From JAJPHU01 sp035553375 (GTDB lineage: Bacteria > Planctomycetota > Planctomycetia > Gemmatales > Gemmataceae), in NCBI GenBank assembly GCA_035553375.1, contig DATNCY010000159.1, positions 1 to 64,000 on the forward strand: 64,000 nucleotides of DNA, written 5' to 3'. Of the stretch, positions 49,434-58,702 are shown one piece after another. The translations under genes were made by a program, and so were the position numbers. Positions within the stretch are counted from its first letter, which is position 1. Each line of letters starts with the position of its first letter. The notes beneath the pieces were generated by a model. That model made no database searches, was not told the origin of the DNA, and saw only the letters and a program-made list of their open reading frames with translations.

Positions 49434-52400
49434 ATGGCATGGCCGCTCTCGCAGGATTACAACGAAGCGCTGCAAAACCCCCAAACCAGTTTTAGCGACC
49501 CCGAGTTGCGCCAGGGCCAAGTTGTTACCAACGTCCTCGGTATTCCGCAACCCTGCTCCGGCAACTTCGCCGATGTCTATGCCGTCGAGTGTGAGGCCAG
49601 CAAAACCAAGTGGGCCGTCAAGTGTTTCACTCGGGAGGTCCACGGCCTGCGCGAACGCTACAGCGAAATCAGCAAGTATTTGCAGCAGGTTCGCTTGCCG
49701 TTCACCGTCGATTTTCAGTACCTCGAACAGGGCATTCGCATCGCCGGCCGTTGGTATCCCATCCTCAAAATGCACTGGGTCGAGGGCTTCACCCTCAATG
49801 CCTTCGTTCGCGACATGCTCGACAAGCCGGCCATGCTCGATGCGCTAGGGCAAATCTGGCTGCGCATGGGCCGGCGTTTGCGTGAGGCGAATCTAGGCCA
49901 TTGCGATTTGCAACATGGCAATGTTTTGCTGGTGCCCGGCAGCACGGCGCAATCGCTGGCCGTCAAGCTGATCGATTACGATGGCATGTGGGTTCCCGCG
50001 TTGGCCAAGACGCCATCGGGCGAAGTCGGCCACCCCGCCTATCAGCACCCTCAACGCTTGCGCGACGGTACTTACAACGCCGAGGTGGATCGCTTTCCTC
50101 TGCTGGTCATCGCCACGGCGCTACGCTGTCTGCGCGTCGGCGGCCGGGCGCTGTGGGAGCGCTACGATACCGGCGATAATATGCTGTTTCGTGAGGTGGA
50201 CCTACGTGCGCCGGCGGAATCGGCGCTGTTTGCCGAACTACGGCAGATCAACGATCCGCTTGCCCGTTCGCTGGTGGAGCAGCTAGTGCAGGCCAGCCAA
50301 AAGCCACTCGACCAAACGCCGCTTTTACAAGAGTTGTTCCCCGACGAGAAGCCGGCCGTGTCCGCGGGGACGCGCGGCAAACCGCAGGCGGCGCGGACCA
50401 CTGCGGCGGTGACAACCGAGCCGAACGCCTTCCAAGATATTGAAACGACAAGCACGGGGAAGCGTTCACGCCGCAAAACGAATAGCGCCAAAAGAACCTC
50501 TGTCGTCCCGTGGATCGTGGGCGGCGTCGTGGCGGCCTGCATCCTTATCGGAAGCGGATTGTTCTGGGTGCTGCACTCCAAGAGTGCGCGCGACAAGACT
50601 CTTCCCACACCAGACCTCCGGCAAGCGCAAGCGCTCCGCGGCGAACTGGTGAAAAAGCCCGAAGACAACCTCCCACCGCAACCTGTCGAGAGACCGACGG
50701 ACAAGAATCCCGAGAACAAGCGTCCCAAGCCGGCGATGGTTCAACTCCTTGATGGTCCTCCCGGCGAAGTGCGGCGTTTCGAGGGACACGCGGGCGATGT
50801 GATCGACGTTGCCTTCTCGGGTGACGGTAAACGCGCTCTCACGGCCAGCGCGGACAAGTCGGTGCGCTTGTGGGATGTCGCCAGCGGCGAGACGATCCAC
50901 ATCCTGAATGGCCATACGCAAATGGTCTGGAGCGTCGCCTTTTCTCCCGACGGCAAACGCGCCGTCTCGGCCGGCTATGACAGCACGGTTCGCGTGTGGG
51001 ATCTGGACAAAGGCGAGCAACTCCGCGCCATCACCGGCTATCCGGGGGCTGTTCGCCGAGCCGTGTTCACAGCGGATGGCCGGCAGGTCATCGCGGCGGG
51101 GATGGGCAAAAGCGTCCGCCGGTGCGACGCCATGACGGGGGCGGAAGTCAGCCAGTATGCGGGGAGCCAGGCCGATAACTATTGCTTGGCGTTGGCTCCC
51201 AAAGGCGATGTCGTTTTGGCCGGCGAAGGCGATAACATCGTTCATTGCTGGAACGTCGCCGATGGACGTGAACTGGATCCCTACAAGGGCAGTATCAGCC
51301 ATGTGTATGCCCTCGACTGCTCGCATGACGGCCAATTGATCGCGGCGGCTGGCGGCGATCCGGTTGTACGCATCTGGCGTGCCTCGGATCGCACGTTGCT
51401 GCACAGTCTGGCGGGACATAGTGCGCAGGTGAACGCGGTTCGTTTCACGCCGGATGGCCGGTTGCTGTCGGCCAGCCACGATCAGACGGTTCGCCTGTGG
51501 GACATGGCGACGGGACGCGAATTGGCGCGTTTTTACGGACCTGAAGGGTGCAAAATGCTGAGCGTGGCCGTTTCGCCGGACGGCCGCCATTTCCTATCGG
51601 GCGGCTCGGATAAGATGATGCGACTGTGGCGTTTGCCACCTGCGGATGTTTTGGCGAGCAAACCCGATGATCCTGCCAAGCAGATTCAACCATTCGAGGG
51701 ACACACGGCCGAGATCAACGGCGTGACCTTCGCGCCCGATGGCCGGCTCGCCCTGTCCGGCAGTAGCGACGGGATCGTGCGCCTGTGGGATCTGCCGGCC
51801 GGCAAAGAAGTGAGACAGTTGACCGGCCACCAGGACAAGGTTCAGAGCGTGGCCTTCTCGCCGGATGGCCGTTTGGCCCTCACCGGGGCCTTGGATAAGA
51901 CGGCTCGCATTTGGGATGTGGGCGAGGGGCGAGAATTGTTTTGCTTCCGCGGGCATAACGACTGGGTCCGCAGCGTCGCCTTTTCGCCGGACGGCAAGCG
52001 AGCGCTGACGGCCAGCGGTGGTCCAGGCAACGTGGACTGCACCGTTCGATTGTGGGATGTTGCCGATGGGAAAGAAATCCAGACCTTGCGCGGCCACAAC
52101 AAGCCGGTCACGGCCGCCGTCTTTTCTCCGGACGGCCGCCGGGCCATCTCCGGCAGCGATGATGGAACCGTCCGGCTATGGGATCTGGCCGACGGTCGCG
52201 AAGTGCGGAAATACACGGGGCATCTAGGGTTCGTCTATGGTATCGCTGTATCCGGCGATGGCCGGCTCGCCGCCTCGGTGGGCGATGACAAGACGGTGCG
52301 ACTCTGGGATCTGCAAGGCGAGAAGGAACTACTTCGCCTGGATGGACACACCGATCTGACCATGTGCGCCGCCTTCTCTCCTGACAGTCGCCGCATCCTC

Positions 52401-54014
52401 TCCGGCAGTCTGGACAAGACGTTGCGACTCTGGGATACGGCGACCGGGCGCGAATTGGCGTCTTTCAAGGAAAGTCAGGCGGGCGTGAAATGCGTGGCCT
52501 TTTCTCCAGACGGTCGCCATGCCTTGTCGGGAGGGCTGGACAAATTAATGCGACTGTGGCGATTGCCCTTCGCTCCGCTGATGTTCGGCCGACCAGTCGA
52601 AATCAAGACGGAGCCGGCTCCGCCCCCGCCTCCAGTTGCGGCGAAGCTGCCCGTGCCGGACAAGGATGCTCAGAAGAAGTGGACCGATGACATCCGCGAG
52701 AAATATAAGCTCTCCTACGCCTCCAAGGATTCGGCCGACCTCGCCGCCCTTGCCGATAAGCTGTTTGCCCACGGAATGAAAAAGACTGAGCAATCGGAGG
52801 GGCGTTACATTTATCTTGTCGAAGCCTCCGACGTGGCGGCCAAGGCCGCCGATCCGGTTCTGAGTCTGCGTGCCGTGGATGAGTTGGGCAAACTCTTCGT
52901 CATTGCGGAACTGCCGATGAAGGCCGTCGCGCTCCAGACGGCGGTAAAGGCGGCGAAGACGCTCAGCGCGAACAAGGCCATTCTCGAATCGGCCCTCCCC
53001 CTGCTCGCCGAGGCGATTGAGACAGACGATTACGACGCCGGCGAACGTCTTGCCAAGACAGCCGAAGCGGCAGGTTATCAGACCCGCGACTCCACCAGGA
53101 GAATTCTCTTTCTCGCCAACGAGGTGAAGCGCTTGAAGCGCTTGAAGCCGAAATACCCGGCCGTCAAACTGGCTCTCGAAACGCTCGTGAAGGAGCCGAA
53201 CGATCCCAGGGCGAACGGCATCGTGGGAAGTTTTCGCTGCTTCGACAAAGGCGACTGGGCGCGAGGATTGCCCCTACTCGCTCTGGGCGATGACGCCAAA
53301 ATCAAAACCCTTGCCGAGCAAGACTTGGCCGCGCCGCAGACAGCCGACGCGCGGGCGGCTGTGGGCGATGGCTGGTGGAACCTCGCTCAACCAAGGGCGA
53401 AGGGAGCGGTGAAAGCGAACATCCAGCAGCGAGCCTGTTACTGGTATGTGCTTGCGCTGGCGGATGCAGCGGAGAAAAACCGCGTCCGCTTGGAGAAACG
53501 CATTCGGGGATATAATAATGATTATCCAACCGCGGCGTGGGAACACCTGGACATCTCTCAGGCGACCGTGACGCTCGGAGCCTTGCGGCTGGACAAGAAG
53601 GCCAAGCAAATCATCACGCGCGAGTCCTATTCGGGGCCGATCGAAGTCACGGTACTCACCAGCACCGAGAAGAATAATATCCGTCTTTATGGCGGCAAAG
53701 GGGCTTATGTAATCTTCAACCACGAAAGCGAGCCGGGAGGGTTGGAGTTGGGGCGGCCCGATGGCGAGCAGCCATATACAGGCAGCAAGGTCCGCAGCCG
53801 ATTGCAACCGCCCCTTCGCCCGAAAACCTGGTATCTCTTGAGTTGGCGTATCTCCGAGGAAGGCATGAGCGCCGGAGTCAATGGGCGCGTGGCCTACTCC
53901 GAGGACCACAAGAATAACTTGTCAGGGAAATATCCAATTCACCTCCAGACGTTTGACTCCGATATTGAAATACTGTCCTTCACGGTTCGGCCCCTCAAGA
54001 AGAAATCGAACTGA
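49434..54014 (+). CDS. Kinase-like membrane protein with 14 WD40 repeats
   Basis: The 1526-residue protein starts at ATG 49434. A kinase-like domain (about 20-270) has KWAVKCF, HCDLQHGNVLL (Asp158) and LIDYDGMWVPAL (Asp181; DYD replaces DFG). A transmembrane helix (about 360-381, WIVGGVVAACILIGSGLFWV) follows. Residues 444-1047 contain 14 WD40 repeats of the GH..V.SVAFSPDGKRALTGS..RLWD form. Repeats 7 and 14 both end in MRLWRLP, fitting two seven-bladed propellers. The C-terminal 450 residues hold a helical region and a beta-sandwich resembling a LamG/concanavalin domain. Planctomycetes have many WD40 kinases; ligand unknown. It is probably linked to the SIR2 gene. Confidence 0.87.
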   Translation: MAWPLSQDYNEALQNPQTSFSDPELRQGQVVTNVLGIPQPCSGNFADVYAVECEASKTKWAVKCFTREVHGLRERYSEISKYLQQVRLPFTVDFQYLEQGIRIAGRWYPILKMHWVEGFTLNAFVRDMLDKPAMLDALGQIWLRMGRRLREANLGHCDLQHGNVLLVPGSTAQSLAVKLIDYDGMWVPALAKTPSGEVGHPAYQHPQRLRDGTYNAEVDRFPLLVIATALRCLRVGGRALWERYDTGDNMLFREVDLRAPAESALFAELRQINDPLARSLVEQLVQASQKPLDQTPLLQELFPDEKPAVSAGTRGKPQAARTTAAVTTEPNAFQDIETTSTGKRSRRKTNSAKRTSVVPWIVGGVVAACILIGSGLFWVLHSKSARDKTLPTPDLRQAQALRGELVKKPEDNLPPQPVERPTDKNPENKRPKPAMVQLLDGPPGEVRRFEGHAGDVIDVAFSGDGKRALTASADKSVRLWDVASGETIHILNGHTQMVWSVAFSPDGKRAVSAGYDSTVRVWDLDKGEQLRAITGYPGAVRRAVFTADGRQVIAAGMGKSVRRCDAMTGAEVSQYAGSQADNYCLALAPKGDVVLAGEGDNIVHCWNVADGRELDPYKGSISHVYALDCSHDGQLIAAAGGDPVVRIWRASDRTLLHSLAGHSAQVNAVRFTPDGRLLSASHDQTVRLWDMATGRELARFYGPEGCKMLSVAVSPDGRHFLSGGSDKMMRLWRLPPADVLASKPDDPAKQIQPFEGHTAEINGVTFAPDGRLALSGSSDGIVRLWDLPAGKEVRQLTGHQDKVQSVAFSPDGRLALTGALDKTARIWDVGEGRELFCFRGHNDWVRSVAFSPDGKRALTASGGPGNVDCTVRLWDVADGKEIQTLRGHNKPVTAAVFSPDGRRAISGSDDGTVRLWDLADGREVRKYTGHLGFVYGIAVSGDGRLAASVGDDKTVRLWDLQGEKELLRLDGHTDLTMCAAFSPDSRRILSGSLDKTLRLWDTATGRELASFKESQAGVKCVAFSPDGRHALSGGLDKLMRLWRLPFAPLMFGRPVEIKTEPAPPPPPVAAKLPVPDKDAQKKWTDDIREKYKLSYASKDSADLAALADKLFAHGMKKTEQSEGRYIYLVEASDVAAKAADPVLSLRAVDELGKLFVIAELPMKAVALQTAVKAAKTLSANKAILESALPLLAEAIETDDYDAGERLAKTAEAAGYQTRDSTRRILFLANEVKRLKRLKPKYPAVKLALETLVKEPNDPRANGIVGSFRCFDKGDWARGLPLLALGDDAKIKTLAEQDLAAPQTADARAAVGDGWWNLAQPRAKGAVKANIQQRACYWYVLALADAAEKNRVRLEKRIRGYNNDYPTAAWEHLDISQATVTLGALRLDKKAKQIITRESYSGPIEVTVLTSTEKNNIRLYGGKGAYVIFNHESEPGGLELGRPDGEQPYTGSKVRSRLQPPLRPKTWYLLSWRISEEGMSAGVNGRVAYSEDHKNNLSGKYPIHLQTFDSDIEILSFTVRPLKKKSN

Positions 54015-54046
54015 GGACAACCGCTGATGCGGCGGGACGCCGGGCG

Positions 54047-54373
54047 GTGTGGAAGGAAGCCTTGAAGGAGTGGAACATGAAAGAATCCCAACAAGTCTTG
54101 GAATGGATCAATATGGGACGAGCCGAAGGGCGGGCTGAAGGACGGACTGAAGGACGGACCGAGGGACGAGCCGAGGGGCGAACCGAGGGGCGAGCCGAGG
54201 GCGAAGCGAGTGCCTTGCTGCGCTTGTTGGCCAAGCGGTTCCCGCCGGGAGCGCCGGTGGATTTGGCCGCGAAGATTCAGCAGACTACGGAACTGGAACA
54301 TCTGCAAAATTGGTTCGATCTGGCATGGGCAGTCGATTCGCTCGACGCTTTCCGCCAGGCGGCCTCGCTGTGA
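54047..54373 (+). pseudogene. C-terminal fragment of an Rpn-type nuclease/transposase protein
   Basis: The frame reads MWKEALKEWNMKESQQVLEW, then seven RAEG/RTEG units and SALLRLLAKRF with a helical end. Tandem RAEG repeats before a LLRLL region are typical of the C-terminus of Rpn/PD-(D/E)XK family transposase-like proteins. The N-terminal nuclease domain (about 200 residues) is absent, so this is a truncated remnant, though a start at 54077 (AAGGAG upstream) would give an intact small protein. Confidence 0.6.
54116..54199 (+). repeat. Seven 12-bp tandem repeats
   Basis: Units of the form GGACGAGCCGAG, varying at several positions, encode RAEG or RTEG inside the truncated Rpn-type frame. 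Confidence 0.85.
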
Positions 54374-54382
54374 GTGGATGAG

Positions 54383-55435
54383 CTACAATTCGAGATGCTT
54401 TCGCGCATACACCAGGCTCTTGCGCACGTTCTCTTCCTCCATGGCGAGTTGTTCCTTCTGGCTGCGACCGCTGATATGCGGCAGCGCTTGCTTGTGCTTG
54501 CGAACCAGCGCCAGCGTGCGGGCGAGAGTGCGGCCGGATACATTCGCGGCAGTCGCCCAGTATTTGTCGCTCAAACAAGGCACACGCAGCGGATCGCGGG
54601 TGATCATCTCCAGGTTGAAGCGGATGTCCGGCCGCGCTTCGCGGAGGAGGCGAACCATCTTCGGCAGATCGAGGAAGCCCTCGCCTAGCGGCACTTCCGC
54701 CAGCAGGAACCCATCCTCATATTCGGCGACGGCCATATCTTTCAGATGCACCGTGAAGGCGCGCGGAGCAAGTTGCCGTACCACTTCCAGTGGGTCTTCC
54801 AGCAGCGCGATGCTGTTGCCGGTATCGACGCATACACCGACATTCCGGCTGTCCAGACGCTTGAGCAGAGCGAGCAGTTCGCCGGTGCGATAATCCTTGT
54901 GATTTTCGATCGCCAACAGCATGTCGTGCTTGGCGACAACCGGCTCGGCCAGCTTCACCGACTTTTCGGCGCGATCCGCCGCAGCACGAAAATCTTCAAT
55001 ACTGGTGAATTGCTCGTAGCGGCGTCCGCCCATCAGCACGGTGCGCAGAACCTTTGCCCCGGCATCGCGGGCAGCTCGCGTCTCCGCCGTGAAGCGATCG
55101 AGGTCCATGCGATCCTTCGGCAGACGGATCGTGCCTTCCAGGTCCATGCCATTGTCTTCGACCTTCTTGCGGAGCTTAGCGAGGTAGTCCTTGTCGCGCA
55201 GGCCGATGGCGGTTTGTACGCCGCCAGCCCCTAGCTCGCGACAATGTTCGACGAACGCCAGGGGATCGTTGAAGCCGGTTTTGCCGGCGGCGCGGTCGGC
55301 CGCTAACCGCAGGGCATAGGAATACTGCACCACGCCCAGACGCTTGCGCTTGTCCTCGTCGGCCGCGCCGGCCAAGGCTTGCGCGAATGGCAGCGCCGCG
55401 GCGGCCGCGAGAAATTGTCGTCGATTACCGATCAT
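54383..55435 (-). CDS. Sugar phosphate isomerase/epimerase, exported
   Basis: The 350-residue protein starts at ATG 55435. A TAT-like leader (MIGNRRQFLAAAAALPFAQA) leads to an AP-endonuclease-family-2 TIM barrel with LAIENHKDYRTGELLALL, VGVCVDTGNSIALLEDP, FTVHLKDMAVAEYEDGF and FNLEMITRDPL. Acidic and His residues in these blocks bind the metal. Substrate unknown. The upstream Gfo/Idh gene ends 4 bases before it, and both have TAT leaders, suggesting joint periplasmic sugar metabolism. It also closely follows the ceiling of the WD40 kinase on the opposite strand. Confidence 0.87.
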   Translation of the reverse strand: MIGNRRQFLAAAAALPFAQALAGAADEDKRKRLGVVQYSYALRLAADRAAGKTGFNDPLAFVEHCRELGAGGVQTAIGLRDKDYLAKLRKKVEDNGMDLEGTIRLPKDRMDLDRFTAETRAARDAGAKVLRTVLMGGRRYEQFTSIEDFRAAADRAEKSVKLAEPVVAKHDMLLAIENHKDYRTGELLALLKRLDSRNVGVCVDTGNSIALLEDPLEVVRQLAPRAFTVHLKDMAVAEYEDGFLLAEVPLGEGFLDLPKMVRLLREARPDIRFNLEMITRDPLRVPCLSDKYWATAANVSGRTLARTLALVRKHKQALPHISGRSQKEQLAMEEENVRKSLVYARKHLEL

Positions 55436-55439
55436 AACT

Positions 55440-56828
55440 TTATCCCACACCCAGCGCTTTCAACTCCGCGTCCCAGGGAGCGCGGTAGGGTCTCACAAGC
55501 AACTTTGCCGCCTCTGCGTCGTCAAGAATAGCTTCTTTATCGGCATCCCAACGAATGCGCCGACCCAGACGAAGAGATAGGTTCGCCAAATGACACGCCG
55601 TTGCCACGCGATGGCCACTTTCGAGATCGGAAATAGGTTCCTTGCGCGACTTGATGCAATCGAGAAAGTCGCGCACATGCTGTTTGAACTGCCCTCGGCC
55701 ATCGCCGCTTTTATCGACGAGAGGCTTCGTCCACAACTGCGGCGGCCTCGTATCCTTGACGCCGACCGGCCCGCCAACGGGGTGCGCTCCGGTGAACTGC
55801 GGCACCGTGTTCTCCGGCGGAATCTTGCGATCCGCCGTCACCGTGAAGCCGCTGCGCGAAATGGCCAGGCTGCCCCGCGAACCGAAAAACTCCAGCGGAG
55901 CCGCACCAGCCAAACCCTTGCATGCTTCGCGATGCGACCACACCGCCGTCCAGCTGGGGTACTCGAACAGGGTATCTTGCGTGTCCGGTGTCTCGCCGTT
56001 GTCTTGCAGGCAGAAGCGCCCGCCGATGCTCGTCACCGACTTTGGCCCCTTCACGCCAAGATACCAGTGAACAATGTCCAGCGCGTGCTGGCCGAGGTTG
56101 GTCATCTGCCCGCCGGAATAATCCCAGAACCAGCGAAAATGATAGATGGCACGATTCGGGTTGTACTTCCGCAGCGGTGCGGGACCAAGCCACAGATTCC
56201 AGTCGAGTTCACGCGGCGGATCGCCATCGGCGGGCCGGCCGTAACCGGGCATGATGTTGCGATACGCTTGCATGCGCACGGAGCAAACCTTGCCGATATG
56301 CCCGCCGCGAATCAATTCCCTCGCCTTCTGGTAGTGTGTGCCGGAACGCTGCTGCGTGCCCACCTGCACCACGCGGCGATGACGTTTGGCCACGCCCACC
56401 ATCCAACGGCCCTCGCGGACAAACAATGTCAGCGGCTTCTCGACATACACGTCCTTGCCAGCGGCGCAAGCGATCATCGTCATCAGCGCGTGCCAGTGGT
56501 CCGGCGTCGAAATCACCACGGCATCGATATGCCGATCTTCCAGCAGTTTGCGGAAATCGCCGTGCCCACGTACCGAACCACCGATCAACGTCTTCGCTTC
56601 ATCGAGCCGGCCGCGATGGACCTCGGCGACGCCAAGGATCTCAACGTCGGACTGTTCCTTGAAATCGAGAACGTGCCGCTTGCCGATCAACCCATAGCCA
56701 ATGAAGCCGACGCCGATGCGCTCGTTGGCACCGTAGACGCGCTCATAGCTGGCGGCGGTGAGAAGCGCGGCCGCCGTGCCCTGCATGAACGTGCGACGAC
56801 GGAGAGACAATCCCGATGATCCATCCAC
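55440..56828 (-). CDS. Gfo/Idh/MocA family oxidoreductase, TAT-exported
   Basis: The 462-residue protein starts at GTG 56828. The leader SLRRRTFMQGTAAALLTAAS has a twin-arginine motif. The Rossmann start (IGVGFIGYGLIGKRHVLDF) and VVISTPDHWHALMTMIACAAG, with VYVEKPLTLFVREG (EKP), are diagnostic of Gfo/Idh/MocA. The C-terminal domain has DWNLWLGPAP and WDYSGGQMTNLGQHALDIV. Members oxidise or reduce sugars with NAD(P). The sugar isomerase gene follows directly. Substrate unknown. Confidence 0.93.
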   Translation of the reverse strand: MDGSSGLSLRRRTFMQGTAAALLTAASYERVYGANERIGVGFIGYGLIGKRHVLDFKEQSDVEILGVAEVHRGRLDEAKTLIGGSVRGHGDFRKLLEDRHIDAVVISTPDHWHALMTMIACAAGKDVYVEKPLTLFVREGRWMVGVAKRHRRVVQVGTQQRSGTHYQKARELIRGGHIGKVCSVRMQAYRNIMPGYGRPADGDPPRELDWNLWLGPAPLRKYNPNRAIYHFRWFWDYSGGQMTNLGQHALDIVHWYLGVKGPKSVTSIGGRFCLQDNGETPDTQDTLFEYPSWTAVWSHREACKGLAGAAPLEFFGSRGSLAISRSGFTVTADRKIPPENTVPQFTGAHPVGGPVGVKDTRPPQLWTKPLVDKSGDGRGQFKQHVRDFLDCIKSRKEPISDLESGHRVATACHLANLSLRLGRRIRWDADKEAILDDAEAAKLLVRPYRAPWDAELKALGVG

Positions 56829-57267
56829 GAAGTAGGCTCCTGAATGTCGAGGAGGACGAAGGATGACTTCATTATGCCAGCGCGGGGAGCGCGGGCCAAC
56901 GAAAACCTTTTACATGCCTCCGTTCGGGATGCGTGAATGGTTTCTGATAGTTCGCCCTTTTTCGTAAGATGCGAGGCAAAGAAGTAGGTCCAGCTTGCCG
57001 AGCTGGACCTGTTGTATCCGCGACCTACTCCGGTGATCCGTGACCGTACAGGTCCAGCTCGGCAAGCTGGACCTACTACCAAGCCCGAGCGCTCTACCAT
57101 CAACAGACTGGCAGAATTCGCGTATGCCTCCCGCCGTCGTCGGCATCGCTTCACGGCAAGGCGTGAAGCCGTATCGCCGCGCTCGCCTCAACGGAATACC
57201 TTGATCTTGTAGGATAAGGACAGGATGCCGCGACGGAATCGCCCGTGAAACATCGGAGGTTGACGCC
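56829..57267. other. Long intergenic region with repeat element
   Basis: About 440 bases between divergent genes hold the inverted repeat at 56984-57076 and no gene. The pgl promoter should lie in its right part. Confidence 0.5.
56984..57076. repeat. Exact 29-bp inverted repeat, each arm palindromic
   Basis: GTAGGTCCAGCTTGCCGAGC and nine further bases (56984-57012) recur as an exact complement at 57048-57076 with 35 bases between. Each arm is itself nearly palindromic (AGGTCCAGCT and AGCTGGACCT). A related copy lies at 34518-34580. Confidence 0.92.
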
Positions 57268-58026
57268 ATGACTCCTCGCACCATCCGCACCTTCGCCGAC
57301 GCCGAATCGCTGGGCGAGGCGGCCGCACACGAGTTCGTTCGCTGCGCCTGTGAAGCCGTCGCCGCGCGCGGTCGCTTCGCCGTGGCACTGTCGGGCGGTT
57401 CGACGCCGCGCCGTCTCTATCAGCTGTTGGCCGCTGAGCCGTTACGCGCTCAGGTGGATTGGAGCCGCGTTGAAATCTTCTGGGGCGATGAACGCTGTGT
57501 GCCGCCTGAGGATCCCGAATCGAATTATCGCATGGCAAGCGAGGCCATGCTGGCGCAGCTGCCCATTCCGGCGGAACACATTCATCGCCTGGAGGCAGAG
57601 CGCGCGGCGCGCGATTACGAAGCCACCATCGCCCGCGTGTTCGGCGAGACGGTTGGTGGCGAGCCGCCGGCCTTCGATCTGATTCTGCTGGGCATGGGGC
57701 CGGACGGTCACACGGCCTCGCTCTTTCCGCATACGGATGCGTTGCGCGAGACGACGCGCTGGGTGGTCGCCAACCACGTTCCGCAGCTAAACACCAATCG
57801 CCTGACGTTGACACGGCCGATTCTCAACCGTGCCCGCGAAGTGCTGTTTCTCGTGGCCGGTGCCGACAAGGCCGAGCGATTGGTCGAGGTGCTTCTCGGT
57901 CCTGCCGATCCGCTGCGCCTGCCCTCGCAGTCGATCCAACCGGCCGGGCAACTCGTCTGGTTCATCGATCGCGCCGCGGCCGACCGCCTGCCGCCGTCCC
58001 TCCTCCGAGAAAATATGCAAGGATAA
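57268..58026 (+). CDS. pgl: 6-phosphogluconolactonase
   Basis: The 252-residue protein starts at ATG 57268 with GGAGG upstream. It has the family blocks FAVALSGGSTPRRLYQLLA, VEIFWGDERCVPPEDPESN and LILLGMGPDGHTASLFP, which bind the sugar phosphate. Pgl hydrolyses 6-phosphogluconolactone in the oxidative pentose phosphate pathway. rpe follows by 4 bases. Confidence 0.95.
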   Translation: MTPRTIRTFADAESLGEAAAHEFVRCACEAVAARGRFAVALSGGSTPRRLYQLLAAEPLRAQVDWSRVEIFWGDERCVPPEDPESNYRMASEAMLAQLPIPAEHIHRLEAERAARDYEATIARVFGETVGGEPPAFDLILLGMGPDGHTASLFPHTDALRETTRWVVANHVPQLNTNRLTLTRPILNRAREVLFLVAGADKAERLVEVLLGPADPLRLPSQSIQPAGQLVWFIDRAAADRLPPSLLRENMQG

Positions 58027-58030
58027 ACGT

Positions 58031-58702
58031 ATGAACGCTCCCGCGATCAAACTGGCTCCGTCCATCCTCGCCGCCGACTTCACCCGGCTGGGCGAGCAGG
58101 TTCGTGAGGCCGACCAAGCCGGTGCCGACCGTATCCACGTCGATGTCATGGATGGCCATTTCGTGCCGAATATCAGCATGGGGCCGTTTATTGTCAAGGC
58201 GATACGGCCGGTGACACGCCTGCCATTGGAAGTCCATCTGATGATCGAAGAGCCGATGCGCTATCTCGATGCCTTCGCCGAAGCCGGTGCCGATTCGTTG
58301 CTGGTGCATGTCGAGAACGCGGCCAATTTGCATCGCACCGTGCAGCACATCAAGGCGCTGGGGAAGAAAGCCGGCGTCGTACTCAACCCCGCCACCTCGC
58401 CGGTCGCCATCGCCGAGATTCTGCCCGATGTCGATCTCATCCTGGTGATGACGGTCAACCCCGGCTTCGGCGGGCAAAAATTCATTCACAACACGCTCGG
58501 CAAGATTCGCCGTTTGCGTCAGATGATCGACCATGCCAAGCTGGATATTGAGTTGGAAGTGGATGGCGGCATCGACGCGGCGACAACGCCGTTGGTAGCG
58601 GAGGCGGGGGCGCGTGTGTTGGTGGCCGGCTCGGCGATCTTCGGCGCGGCGGAGGGGGTGGAGGCTGCCATGAACAAAATGCGTGCCGTCCTACCAACAT
58701 GA
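58031..58702 (+). CDS. rpe: Ribulose-phosphate 3-epimerase
   Basis: The 223-residue protein starts at ATG 58031 with AAGGAT upstream. It has the Rpe signature LAPSILAADFTRLGEQV, RIHVDVMDGHFVPNISMGP, VHLMIEEPMRYLDAFA, VMTVNPGFGGQKFI and ELEVDGGIDAATTPL. His and Asp in these bind the metal. Rpe interconverts ribulose and xylulose 5-phosphate. The stop overlaps the next start by 4 bases (ATGA), so the gene is coupled to the GH63 gene and follows pgl. Confidence 0.96.
   Translation: MNAPAIKLAPSILAADFTRLGEQVREADQAGADRIHVDVMDGHFVPNISMGPFIVKAIRPVTRLPLEVHLMIEEPMRYLDAFAEAGADSLLVHVENAANLHRTVQHIKALGKKAGVVLNPATSPVAIAEILPDVDLILVMTVNPGFGGQKFIHNTLGKIRRLRQMIDHAKLDIELEVDGGIDAATTPLVAEAGARVLVAGSAIFGAAEGVEAAMNKMRAVLPT

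Noticed and set aside
54116..54199. Tandem repeats as a CRISPR array or origin
   Set aside because: The repeat is 12 bp, in frame, and codes for RAEG/RTEG; no spacer or AT-rich region.
55590..56819. 409-residue plus-strand open frame
   Set aside because: Antisense to the Gfo/Idh gene, which has full family motifs. High GC content keeps long antisense frames open.
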